This document shows positions 39,955 through 52,439 of a stretch of DNA of 64,000 nt, one piece after another; the stretch's first letter is position 1, and each line of letters opens with the position of its first letter. The position numbers and the translations under genes were made by a program. Below the pieces are notes generated by a model. That model was not told the DNA's origin and made no database searches. It worked only from the letters and a program-made list of their open reading frames with translations. Source of the DNA: Poecilobothrus nobilitatus (taxonomy: Eukaryota > Arthropoda > Insecta > Diptera > Dolichopodidae); the NCBI GenBank assembly GCA_947095535.1, contig OX352774.1:264403843-264467842 (forward strand), written 5' to 3'.

Positions 39955-40676
39955 TCATAAAAATTTTTTAAATTGGTATAAAATGCACTATTTTTTAAGT
40001 GAAATGTGAAAATTTAATACTTTTGCATGAAAATCTGTATGCATGGACATACTTTATTATTGATTTTAAAGATCGATTCAAAATCAGGGTTTCAATAATT
40101 TTGTATCGGGATTTTTAAAACTAATTATTTTTCATATGGAAATGTGAAAATTTAATTTTTTTGAATAAAATTGGTATATAAGTATATAAGTGTGGGAATA
40201 TTATAAGTATTATTAGTTGGATTCAAAATGCAAGGGCTTCATCCCATTATATTGGCTAAAGGGGAGGTGTGTTTAATCAGTAAGAATCTGACACTATCAA
40301 GGGAAAATTCTTGGTGTCTTTGGAAGATTCCCATTTCCGTTAGGAAAAAAATAATAATAATTTTGTATTACTTTTAGAGTTGGGTTCAAAATCAGGGTTC
40401 GAATAATTTTGTAGCGGGGTTTTCAAAATTAATTATTTTTCATTTAGAAATGTGAAAATTCAATTTTTTTTAATGAAATTGGTAAATATGTGTGGACATA
40501 CTGAAGTGTTAATAGTTGGATCTAAAATCAAAGTATTCCTCTTCTCCGGAATATTTGTATCCATATATGTTTTCCTAGTCGAGATTTTGAAATTCCGGAT
40601 TTTGATTTTCAGGATTTAGTAATTTCGTGATTTTGTGTTGGAGATTTTGAATTCGGGATTATGTAGCCAACCATAT
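39955..40676. mobile_element. family 3-related repeat with internal 308-bp duplication
   Basis: The right end complements GGTTGGCTACATAATCCCG, like the termini at 7282 and 19134, and is preceded by gattttga/ggatttag words. Inside, a block beginning aaatcagggtt occurs at 40081 and again at 40389, with ttttcat-tggaaatgtgaaaatt after each. The left boundary is uncertain. Confidence 0.55.
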
Positions 40677-43600
40677 ACCTGTTATGTGAAGTATTATTTT
40701 TGCTATTAAAAATATTGTTGCAAACTTTTACGGCTTTTATTATATAGTAGATGTTGCTAATATACTGTAAAAAAGGGCTCGAGCTTCATAGTTTTGAATG
40801 CATTTGAATCTTTTAACCAAAACTTGGAAAGATGAATTTTATAGTAAGAATTAATAATTTTTCCAAAACATAAAATTTTTAAATAAAAATATGTTCAAAA
40901 TAACTCCTACCGCTAAAACGTAAGGGCAAGCTAAAATAATTCTAAAACAATGCTTAGAAAAAAAAGTGTTACTAAAAACTGTCAGCAGTTGTCAAATTTT
41001 CAAATTTAAAATGTTTTTGTTATAAAATCACAATTTCATAACTGATTCGATTTCCTAAAAATACCGTATTATTATTTATTGTGCTAACATCTCAACATAG
41101 GTATGCTAAAGGTTTTAAGTTTTTTTACTTTGTTATTTATAACAAGGAACTATAGAAAATCTATTTGAGTACAATTTTCAGTCAGCTTCATATTCTTATA
41201 CACGCTATCCAAACTAGGTTTTTCAGCCGACTTAATATTTCTTTTTTATGCGCTCCTCAAACTGTACGAAAGGATTACTTTATGCAAAGTTATTGTTAGT
41301 TTAGATAATGGGGAGCGAACTTGCAAGGAAATGGGATAATAAGGAAAAGGAAGATTTGTAAGGTATAATTAGAAGCGAAGCTATGAAGATTCTTTTTGAA
41401 CAGTTGCAAGTTACATAATACATATTGACAAAAGTAAAGGTCACCTTAATAATAGTATAAATAATTAAGATAGGTAATAAACAGTAGAATACGATTTAGT
41501 ATTTTATTCATGTAACCTAATTAAGTTTGAGAAGGGTCAGCCCATATATAGGTGTTGTATTTCATCTTAGGTTGAATATATGCTTCATATTTATTAACAA
41601 GATCTCTAGGAGATTTATTATAGGTATGGAATGGCATTCAATAATCGTCTAAAATTAATGTATTCTTCTTCTATGTTAAATTTTATTTTTTACTGTTCAT
41701 TTACAATTTTTATATATTATATTATATAATATATTACTTGTATATCTTATTTTCGTATATATATTATAAAAATTCTAAGAAAAAATAATTTTTTTTTACC
41801 TGTGATACAACCACCTGATCTCAACTTTACTAGTCCTATTACACATACATAGAAACATTAAGAAAAGGAAGCAGTTTTTGATAAAAAGGAAGCGGAAAAA
41901 TAATGCAAATTGAGTTAAAAAAAAAAAAAAATAGAAAAGTTAAAAACAAGGAATATAATAAAAAAAAAAATCTGTTAGCCTGTGGCTAAATAAAATTTAA
42001 AAACTTTTCAAATATTTTCCTCCTTTTGTACTTCCTTCCTCCAATGAGTTTTCTTTTTGTATACAAAAAAAATATTTTTTTTTTTAACCATAATATAATA
42101 AAAACACAGAAAAAAGTAAATAAATAAAATTTAGAATATAAAAAAAAAAAAAAAACAGCGAAAATTACTTCAGGAACAATTTTATGTTTGTAATTATTTC
42201 AACCTTAAACTGTGGGAATATTTTTTCCTTTAATTTTACTTTATATTTTAGTTAGAAAATTTAATATGAAACTTTTCAAAAAAAACAAATCTAAAAACTA
42301 ATTGTGTTATTGTCCCCAAAAAAAAAAAAAAAATTTCTAATAATAGACGATATAAAGAAAATTCTATAAGCAGGCGATATAAAAATTTAAAGAATTTGCC
42401 AAAACAAACTAGACAGACTTGTGACTAACCTTATTCGGATATGTGTTACCAAAACTAAGGAAAACACGAAGGATATCGTAACATTTCAATCAATGTTTGT
42501 AAGAGATTGTCTGATAAAGATGCTAAGAGGAAAAACAAATAACGAAAACATTTAACAAATGTACTATGTATACCATATAATATTATTCGGCAAACATTAA
42601 AATTCAATAGTTGTGAAAAGTAGATTTTATTAATAATCTTTAAATCCCATTTTTTTGGCCATGAAATTTACAGAAGAAGTACTAAATTGATGTTTGATAT
42701 TAGTTTGTTACTAATAAGAAAAAGAAAGAATCTCTAAAGAAAGTGCATAATGAATGTCTACTTCTGAAAAAAAGTCTAGAATTTAAGTAATGTCTGTAAT
42801 AGTTGTAAGAATAAATGTGGTAGGTACATATTTCATTTACGATTCCTAATGAACAGGAATATCTAACAATTAGATTTAAAAAAAAAATCGGATGATATTA
42901 GTTTTGAGAAAGTCTTCAATTTTTCGATATCTCCCAAAAATAACCTGAAAATAGATTTTATAAGTAAAAGTTTATAAATTCCATAAAGTTGTAAAAAAAA
43001 AGAAGAAAAATAATCAATAAATTGATAAAGTTTTTTTTTTATTTTATTATTATAAAATTAAACTTATATTTTGTTCAAAAATATTAGCTGGTCATTGTAA
43101 ATAATTTATAACAAAAAAGTGAATTGGAGTTATTTACACAGATACATTTTGAAAAATTCATTTAAACTATTGTAAATTAAACCCATAACCCAAAACAAAA
43201 TAAATTCTAGATTTTTCTTTTTTTTTATTAGACTTTTTATTTTGAATTTATGAAAAATTCTAATATATTTATTAGATACTTTATTTGTAATTGAAATGAC
43301 TTGCAAATTTTTCATTAAATACAGAATATGTAATTTTCAAAGGATTTTAACCGTCAATTTGAAAAAATGCACAATAATAAAGTAGATAATATTATGATTC
43401 TTGTCAAAATATATATGGTTTGTGTCTCCAATGGAATGTAACACGGCATTACACAAAGAATTGAAAACAGGTATAATTATGAAAAAAATATATGTATGGA
43501 ATTGTTGAAATTTAAGATTTAAAAAATAAAATGATAAAAAAAGCAGCTGTTGATAAAGTTACCCCACAAAACAATAAAGTATATTTTGTAGTTTTATCTT

Positions 43601-46600
43601 TGTAAAATAAAACATTGATGCAGTTTATGTAAACACATTTTTTCTGTTGAAATCATTTATAACCAAATTGAAATTTACTACCATTATAACCCAGGTATGG
43701 GTAATATTCGAAATTATAATCTGATATCTGATTTTTTTTGATACGCAAATCTTAAATTTGAATGAAAATATTCAAGTTCAAGTTCTTTAAAATAAAATAA
43801 GCCTCTTAAATCTGTTTTTTTTTCAATTTTAAATTCAATAAAAAAAAAGTAAAAGGTTTTTTTCTTTCATAAATTTTTGCATTTTAATGCCTTCTTTTAA
43901 TAAAAAAAAAATAATAGCGGCATAAAAAAACATAATAATAAAAACCATCCTCGATTATTACCAATTTATCTCCCAATCAATATTTTTATCACATTTTTTT
44001 TTACTCTTCTTGTCTTCACACAAGAAAAAAAATCTACATTTTTTAAATGAGATTTTTATTGGTTTATTCTACTTTTAAACTCAACTTTTTTTTTTGTTTT
44101 TTTAATTTTCTTTTCTATTCTATTTTGTTCTTATATATCTTTTTAATTTTTTCGTTTTCCACGATAATACCTTCAAAATTCCTTCAGTTTTAAACCCTGT
44201 TATTGGATATTTTATTGGAATGTGAAGAGAGTAAAATAAAGGCAAAGAGCGACAAGAGATAAACGAAGAATTGGAACGAAAAATCAAATGAATCAAGCAG
44301 GAATCTAGTCATCTAACATCAAACCAGTATTCAAAAGTCAAGATGTTATATTGAATAACAAAGTTGCTGTTATTTCTATCTACCACTTTATTCTCACCAC
44401 TTTTTTCTTGGTCACCACATAGTAGTTATAGTCGAACAACTTCAAGTTTAGAGTATACTTTGAAAAAAGTTGCGAAAAGAAATTTACAACAAAATAACAA
44501 AACAAAAAGAAAATATTAAAACAAATACAAAAATAACAACGAAAGAGGAACAAAAAAGTAAAAATAATCTTAGGGAAAAGTTTTTCCCTTCAGTTTTTTT
44601 TTCAATTTTCTCTTATTTTATTATGTTTTTCTTTTTATTAAAGAGATTTTTTATAGGGTGCTTAAAATTCATCAATGAAAAAACAACAATAAGAAAAAGA
44701 AATAAAGAGAAAATTATAATATGTCTTCTTATAAATGGAAAAAAAAGAGGAAAATAAATATTTTATCGTAAAATAAGTTGCCTAATATTTGTTTTTATTT
44801 TACAGTACATTCACAAAAATATATTTAAGAGTTGATGTACTTCCGTTTGTTATGATGGGGTGAAATTAAAAATAATTTACAAAATAAATTACTTTTCGAA
44901 GTAATAAAATTTCCCATATTTAGATTTGGTGTGTCAGTTCAGTCAGAAAAACCAACTTTTTATTGTAAATCAGACTGGCAAAGTTTTTGATTTTTAGTTT
45001 TTTATTTTAGTATTAAATGAATCGCCCCACTATAGAGAAATAAGTTTTAGGTGTCGCTAGGCTGTATTTTGAATATAACATAAACCTGGTATGTCAATTA
45101 AACACCGGTCATTAATAAATTTATAAAAAATGATAAATATCAAAATAAAGGTGATGTAACTGAACCTAATAAGTATCGTTTTACCAGAATCAAAATTTGC
45201 ATAATGTTTTCTAACAGAAATGTTTAAAATTTGACAAAAAAATTTACCAGGTTTAAAATTTGACTAAAGTTAAAAAGTAAATCTTTATGTAGTTTAGTCG
45301 AATAATTATTTTAAAAATAGATGGACGTACAAAACGTTTATTATAAAATTTATAATTAAATATGATTTTAGTAAAAATCTGAATAGAAAAACAAAAAAAC
45401 AGAATTGAAATATAAATTTTGTGAACTTGAATCACAAATATTTAAAAATGAGTAAGAGGAAATTGAAAATGTAGTACCTTGTATCGTATCGCATCACAGC
45501 ACACACAAGACACAGTGATTTTTTTTTTTTTTTGTTTTTGATTTCAGTTGTTTTTGTTCTTGTTAATGGATGTTTTTAAACAGACAATAGGATTGAGTAA
45601 ATTTTTATGAGATTTTTCCAGATTAAGAAATTTTCTATTGGAGAACAAAAAAAATTTTATTACTTGACAGTTGAAATTATATATATACGTTGCATATATA
45701 TGTACACGGTTAGATAAATAAAAAGTTATTATGACATAGAACGAATTAGAAACGCAAAAAAAAAAAAAAAAACAAGAACAGCAAAAATATTCTCTAAAAC
45801 GCGTATACTTAAGAATCCGATTTCATGTTATATACTTCATTCTTTTCATATTATTGCTTGTATTTCTATATACATTTTTTATGTTTTGTTGTTGTTTTTT
45901 ATGTTTTAAATACAAAAACAAAAAAAAAAAACATTTATTTTCAGTAAATCCTGAAACAGGACATCAGCTTTTAATGTGAATTGAATTGATTCGCGCAATT
46001 CAAATAATAAAAATAAAAAAAATTGGTATTAAATGTGATTAAAGAAGAGTTGTATAACAATGCGTCATAAAACAAAAAGAAAAACATAATAAGAAAAAGT
46101 AAAACATAATAAGAAAAAAAAAAACACATCGAAGAAAATTTTAAAAATTTATGTTATTTTTGTTTCATTTATTTTGATGTCCTTTTTTTTTTTTTTGTGT
46201 GTGTATTTTTGGTATTGAAATAAAATAAAAATAAAACAATGATTTAGGATAATTTAAATGAAGGAGATTCTATTTGAAATTATATACTTTATATTATTGG
46301 TATTGATATTTACGATATTATAAGAAATTATTTGTAATGGATTTCGTGAGATTAATTAAATTGACAAAAACAGAGAAAGAAAACTTTTAAATTTGATAAT
46401 CGAATTACATTATAAATTTCTTTTAATTTAATCTTTTATAATTGAAGTTTTTATAATTTTTTTCCAATTTTTGATGTACTGTAACTGAAAACATTATTAA
46501 CAATTTTCTCAGCCTTATATATTTATAAATTTAAACATAAATTACCCATGCTTTATATTTTAAAAATCTTAATTCTAACATTGTTATTTTATACTCCTTT

Positions 46601-46831
46601 TAGGTATATGAAATTTTGTCTTTAGAAAACACTCAACCTTAGCTAAACAAAATAAAAAATACTCCATCCATCCATTTCCCTCCAAGTTCAAAATTCGATT
46701 TCCGATTTGCAAAATCATCTAAAATTCATTTTTGATTTGGAACCACTTCTGTTTGATCGACAGAACAAAACAGGTTATATATATATGTATGTACGTAATA
46801 ATGACACATGATAATATTGAAAAATAATTTA

Positions 46832-47020
46832 TTTTTTTTTAATGCATTTCTCTGCCACATAAATGTGGACAGGAAATTACACAGCCTTTCTTGTTCAGGC
46901 GTGGCTGTAAATGTCGTAAGCGGGAATAACTCTTACGAAATGTGAGGGATTCGAATTCACACTCCCTCAGTGTTTACAGCGTATGTTATACGCTCTTACC
47001 CACTAGCCCACCGAGGCCCC
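46832..47020 (-). mobile_element. tRNA-derived SINE, copy 4, with target-site duplication
   Basis: The minus-strand copy starts GGGGCCTCGGTGGGCTAGTG at 47020, with B box GAATTCGAATCC (one change) and the TCGTAAG/CTTACGA hairpin. An ACAGCC/GGCTGT pair, ttcctgtccacatttatgtg and an A tail follow. It is flanked by near-identical TGAAAAATAATT (46818-46829) and TGAAAAATTATG (47021-47032), which fits a duplication made by target-primed insertion. Confidence 0.9.
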
Positions 47021-47079
47021 TGAAAAATTATGTTTACTTTCAACAATAAAACTAATAATTATTTTTTTGATGCTGTCAG

Positions 47080-47480
47080 ACATTTGCCAAAAAAAAATTG
47101 AGAAATTTATTTTTCAGTATGCCCGTCCATTTTGTCTGTAAAAAAATACTACTTGTACACCGTTTAAGATACCGAAGAATGAAATTTAAAACATGGATTA
47201 GTTTTCAGAAAAAATTAATATTGTAAAACACTTTTTTTTTATGTTACTCCAGCCATTAAGGAGCTGCAGTCCTTCAAATTTTGAAAAAAAACTTTAGGTA
47301 TTTTTAAATTTGTACATGTAATTTCCTGATGGTCTTCTTTATATTTTTTACACTTGCAGAGAGAAGATCTTTAACAATTAGAATAAGTTGTCTCAGAAAA
47401 ATTATTATAGAGCTGCTATTCTAAAGTTTAAAAGTAAAACTTTTGAAATTTTCAGATAATTTCCAAGAAAATTTAAAAAA
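47080..47480 (-). mobile_element. family 1 repeat, old partial copy E (antisense)
   Basis: Read on the minus strand it contains the family 3' part: gctgcagctccttaatggctg, an acatgg-ttttaaatt segment, cggtgtacaagtagt and cagacaaaatggacgggca in place of the GGAC tract. It is truncated at both ends. Family 2 DNA begins about 120 bp further on. Confidence 0.6.
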
Positions 47481-47599
47481 AAAAAATCAACATCAATTAG
47501 AAAAATTAACATTTTCACTTTAAATCGCTTTAATGAGTAATAAAAATCTCAAAGATAATGAAATTGTTAGGTAGTCTTCAATTTTAAATTAAAACGAGG

Positions 47600-48365
47600 A
47601 AGAGTGCAGTAGAGTAGACTGTGTCAACTCTGGGATACCCGTATGAACGTAATATATCCTGTTTCTATAAAACTCATCTTTTAAAAACATTCAGATGTTT
47701 TGTACCGAACTACAGAGATATATTTATGTAAATTGTGGAGTTGTATGATAGCTACCCGAATCTATTGCGCCTAGCTTCATTAAGTTGAAGCTAGGCAAGA
47801 AATGCAAAAAGCCTGAACCGGCTGCTTTAGACCAATCAAATTTTACAAAAGTTTTTGGCATGCAACTCGACACTTTTTCACTAAATTTCAGATAGCTTGC
47901 TTCAATAGACACTGAGTTATTTTCATTTAAAAAGAAAAGTTGTATGGCAACTATCCGAACCTGTGATATCATCACAACCAAATTTTACAGAAGTTGTTGC
48001 CATAAAACTCGATCATCATTTGCAAAATTTCAGATACCTAGATTGAATAGATACTGAGTTATTTCTATATAAAGATAGAAGTTGTATGGCAGCTACTCGA
48101 ACCCGCCGACCGAAAATGTTGGATTTAAATAGCAAAACTAACAATTTTGCAAAAGTGACGTAAAAAAAATTCAGCCTCCTAGCTCCTCTATTTTTTGAGT
48201 TATCGTGCGGACGGACGGACGGACGTACATGGCTTAATCGACTCAGAATTCGATTCTGAGCCGATCCATACCTTTGACACTATATCTAGCTCGACTCCTT
48301 TAAGGTGTCACAAACGTAATGGCAAATTTATTATACCCTTGAACATAGTTCATACGGGTATAATA
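47600..48365 (+). mobile_element. family 2 repeat, most complete copy
   Basis: Perfect 14-bp inverted repeats ATACCCGTATGAAC (47635-47648) and GTTCATACGGGTAT (48348-48361) lie just inside the ends. Between them, a unit starting gttgtatg-agctac-cgaa recurs at 47740, 47939 and 48081. A GGAC tract (48208-48224) and the hairpin CTCAGAAT-tcg-ATTCTGAG come next, then ggtgtcacaaacgtaatgg and ttattataccc. The left end is extended by about 30 bp shared with the fragment near 52.98 kb. It is non-coding; short frames inside it are incidental. Confidence 0.83.
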
Positions 48366-49429
48366 AAACCTACATTTAAGTATATTTAAATAATTTAAAA
48401 TCATTTTAAAGTTAATTGTACTAAGAAAAAAACTTAAATAATATTTTAATTAAATTTTTTTTTATTTTTATTGCTAAAAAAAAAAACATTTCATTAAATT
48501 TTCAATAAACATTAAAAAAACAAATTAGAATGTTTTTAACTTCTCTTGTTTTATTTTTCTTTTTTGTTTTTTTGGATATTGGTTAATAAAATGTATTCCT
48601 TTATTGTTACTTAATTGTATTTTAATTGTTTTAATTAAAATAATTTAAATAATAAATTAGGTTTTGCAAAAAAAAAAAAAAAAAAGAAAAAATTTAATAT
48701 TTTTCTAATTGAATGGTCAAAAATAATTATTAAAATAAAATTCATTAATTTACATTAGAAAGATTATTAAATTTGAATGCAAATTTACCATTTTTTTGTT
48801 TTTTTTTATGTCGTTTTTGAATAAAATTTTTATTTTATTTTTTTTTTTAATTTAGTTTTTTTACTTTAGGCCATATTTTAAGGTTAAATGATTAAAAAAA
48901 AAAAAATTCTAATTCAAAAACTCTATTTTTTTTATATATAAAAATTATTTTAGTTATGGAAACTCATAACATTGTGATATGCGACTGTTAGGATGTGGAA
49001 CATGCTTCTATTAAATGTGTTCACCTCTGGCTGCAAAGTTCTATTCTATAATTTCCAACAATTTAAACAAGTAATGAAAAAATCATGGGTTTTCAAAAAA
49101 GCACATTCTAAAATTAAACATATTGGACGACGCATGTATCTGCTATGTTAATTGGCATTATAGAAATCAATTATTACCTATTACAAGAAGATATACTTAC
49201 CACTCTTCACGTTTTTGCGTTTATTTCGACAGAATAAGATATTTATTGTTAAGAAGTAACAAGCGGGGGCTTTAAAAATACGTCCCGAGAAGCGGAGCTT
49301 TAAGAATACGTTAGGTAGAAATATGAGTTAGAAAAAAATTTGTTTAGTTTTTAAAATTTGATTTTTGTTTAGTTTTTTTTTTTGGTTAGAAAAAATTGGG
49401 AAAAGTCAGACTTTCATCAATTTGAAGAT

Positions 49430-50055
49430 AAATATTATTAAGAAGAGTTGTTAACAGAAATAAAATTATAATATTGGAGCTTTATTTTTTTGGATATTAC
49501 TTAAAAAAAAATTGGACAGGTGGTGTTCGAGTTGCAGGTGTTTGAAATAAGATGTTTTCAATTTTTGACCATTTACAGTTCCTGAGGGCGACACACATAT
49601 TCTCTAAAATAATTCCCTCTTATATTTCAAAAATCTAATTCCTCTTAAAATTTCAAGTTTCTAACTTAAACCGTTTCGAAAATGAAATAGGAGTCTTTGC
49701 AAAAATTGAGTAAATTAAAATACCTTATGGCAAAAGTATATATTTATTATATACATATTTGTAAAGCTAATAAAAGCAGCTATCGTTTAGCGTTTCCAGA
49801 TTGAAGATATACGTTACAAAACTAGTTTTATAACAATTTAAATTCCTTATCGAACTTTGGGGGACAGTAGCTCCGTAAAGGTGGGGTTGCAGAAAAAACT
49901 TGTTCGATAAAATTAAAGTAATTAATAATTTTTATTGCTTTGTTGCAAACGGTATAGAAGTTTTGTAAATTCCCAGACGGATGGATAGACAGGCAGCGAG
50001 TGAAACTAATAAGTATATTTTTTTCAAACTTTTTTGAAAATAGCTAAAAAAATAT
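49430..50055 (+). mobile_element. family 1 repeat, subfamily copy F
   Basis: This is a single-module copy: aagagttgttaacagaaata, gacaggtggtgttcgagttg, tttgggggacagtagctccg, ggtatagaagttttgtaaat, a short agacggatggatagacaggc tract, gtgaaactaataagta and the terminal tttttgaaaatagctaaaaa. It shares a subfamily with copies G and H. Confidence 0.75.
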
Positions 50056-50866
50056 TTTTAGATTCGTTTTAATTTAACCTCCAACTTTTTTCTTTCCATT
50101 TTCCCTTTCTCATTTAGCTAAATCTACAATAGTATAAATCGAATCCGTTCCTAGTGTTTAGTATTAGAAAAAATCATTAAAATTTCTATAGACTTCTGCG
50201 GCTCATTATTGCGGCTGTAAAATTTGGTTTCAAATAATTGTATGTATATATAAATTTTATAATCTTGGCTTTTTATTTTGTATAAAGAAAATTATGAAAA
50301 ATTGTTAAACATTTAGTTAAAGTACTTCATTTTAAGAAACTCTTAACTGACTTTTAAATCGTCTTTTGTTTAAAACATATAAAAAAATAATAATATTTAA
50401 ACTATAATTTTCATCCTGGTTTTCTAGATTTCACCTTTAATATGAAGGCAAATTAAAATTTTTTTTTGTTTTATTTTCTCAGGCTGAAAATATGTAAAGT
50501 CTAAATTAAATTTTGTTTTAAGCATTTGACTCTACGACTGAGGGGCTATTTATCTTCGTCTCATGTGGAATTATGTATATTAGATAACTTTTCGATTTTT
50601 AGTAAGCAATCGTTAAAATAAACATAATAAAATGATACATTCTCTTTTTTTCCTCAATTAATTTCATCTTGAAAATACTTTCAAATCTTCATTTAATTTA
50701 TTCAAGAAATCGATCATAAATTTTAAATATAAAATCAAATATTAAATTTCTATATAAACTGCATCAAAATTTTTAATAAATATTAACTTTTTTTGTGAAA
50801 ATATTATATATTAAAAAAATAAATAAAAATAAAAAAATGTATACAGTTATGTGATTTAATACTTAC

Positions 50867-51002
50867 AAACAACAATCATATCACCATGATCTGATACAGT
50901 TTGGAAAGATGGAGCTTCAGCAGAAACTTCACATCGATATTTTCCAGTTGTTGACAGATTGACATGTTTCAGTACAACGACAACATCACTTGAATTATGA
51001 AT
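50867..51002 (-). CDS. beat: beat-family gene, exon B (first Ig domain, C-terminal half)
   Basis: The exon is 136 nt: 45 codons plus one base. It joins exon A in phase 0 (acceptor ataag before ATT) and ends at a T/GTAAGT donor. It supplies residues 70-114, including an N-glycosylation sequon (NSS), a second sequon (NLS) and the second Ig cysteine (C93) in GKYRCEVSAEAPSF, the conserved F/G strand of Beat Ig1. The C26-C93 pair closes the first Ig domain. The pyrimidine tract before the acceptor is weak, so the exact start rests on phase and on alignment with the Beat pattern. The intron separating it from exon A is 1437 bp (51003-52439). Confidence 0.92.
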
Positions 51003-52439
51003 CTTATTATGTTGTATGTTTATGTTTTGTTAGATTTATAGATCAGCGAACAGCAGCGAAAAAAGAAAATAAAATTAACGGTGAAAGGATAATAAAAAAA
51101 ATATATTAAAAAATATGTTAATATAAATGTAAAATATAATTATATATATACAATACAATACAATATAATATATATTGATATTTTAATAATAATAATAAAA
51201 ACAAAAAAAAATAAGTATAAAACGGATAATCATAAATATAACGGTACTATTCAATTCATAAAGGAAAAAAAAAGAAAATTTAGATTATCATTACTATAGG
51301 ATATGTAAAATGTAAAGTATTTCCTGTTTTTTTGTTTTTTTAAGGGCTCGGGAAGCTAATAATTAATAACATATAAAATAATCCTCTTGAATATAAAAGA
51401 TATATTTAAAAAATTATTTGGTACTTTATTAGCTCTGTTTACTTAACTGTAGAGTATTTACCGTGCTATGAGCGAAAAAGAGATTCAAATCTCCTAAAAG
51501 ACTCGAAAAATTAACTTAAGCGTTTTTTGCTAACTATTTTAATCAAATTACGTACTGTTGATTCTGTCGGTGAATTTTAATATAGTTTAGTACAGAGTGT
51601 TTAGTATATATATGTACAGAGTGTTTATTAATAAAATGTAGACATGAAGTAAAAGAGGGACTCTGAATAAGCAAAATTAAAATAATGTGTAAATAAATAA
51701 ATGTAGGGAGCTTTAATTCTAACAGTTCTGGAGATAATATTACCATAAAGGAATTTCAACATGCTCTCACGCCAATACTTTTCATACTTATTAATTTATA
51801 AATGTCAAATCATTAAAATAAAAAGAAAAATTTACAGTTTAAAATTAATGAGAATGGAAGATACCATGAGATATCCAAAAAAAAAATGAAAAAGAAATAT
51901 TTGAAAAGAAAATTAGTTGACATTTTCATAGTAAGTAGGTATCATTAAAGATGAACTTACCATGAGTTACAATATGAACTACATTATTATTATTAATGCA
52001 ATACAAAATATACAAATAAAAAGAAAAATTAATGCACAGCAATTTAAAATCAATGTTTATTTAAAAATACTTTTTTAGAAATATCCACTTTAATATGAAT
52101 TTTAAATTTATTTATACTCAAATCAAAATGAGTACAACAATAATAAAAAGAAAATAAAAAAAACAACAGCAATATTTTCAAGAGGATTTGAAAATGTGAA
52201 ATAAAAAGTTGGAAATAAAAAAACATGCTTTTTTTTTTTTTTTTTTGATGGATTATGTTGATGGTATTGTTATACATGTTGTAAATAAATTTTTAACTAC
52301 CGCGCTAAGGAAAAACTTTGCATTTTTGTATTTTTTATTTTATTCCGGATGTATTTTAATACTTATTTTTGTGCTGTCGATTAAAAAAAAAAAAAAATAA
52401 ACAGAAAAAAAAACAAGGATTTGAAGTGGATGTACTTAC
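51003..52439 (-). other. 1.4-kb beat intron
   Basis: This is bounded by a GTAAGT donor and an AG acceptor. It is AT-rich with poly-A/T tracts. No repeat family or exon was recognised. Confidence 0.8.

Larger units (their letters stand above)
22373..50866 (-). other. 28.5-kb beat intron, mostly AT-rich DNA and repeats
   Basis: This is bounded by a GTAAGT donor (50866) and an atttttag acceptor (22373). It contains an unidentified coding-like segment (24562-24765), an inverted-repeat element (29699-30156), family 1 and family 2 repeats, three SINEs (37974, 39670 and 46832), a CA repeat near 33.6 kb, an (AT)n tract near 37.0 kb and a tandemly duplicated repeat near 40.1-40.5 kb. From 22.4-24.5, 24.8-29.6, 31-37 and 41-46.8 kb only long A/T runs and non-repetitive AT-rich sequence were seen, with no convincing exon. 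Confidence 0.8.

Noticed and set aside
44160..44470. Less AT-rich stretch considered as a promoter or 5' untranslated exon
   Set aside because: No TATA or initiator context distinguishable from background, and no downstream coding exon.
47724..47981. 85-residue minus-strand frame
   Set aside because: Lies wholly inside the family 2 repeat and spans its tandem units.
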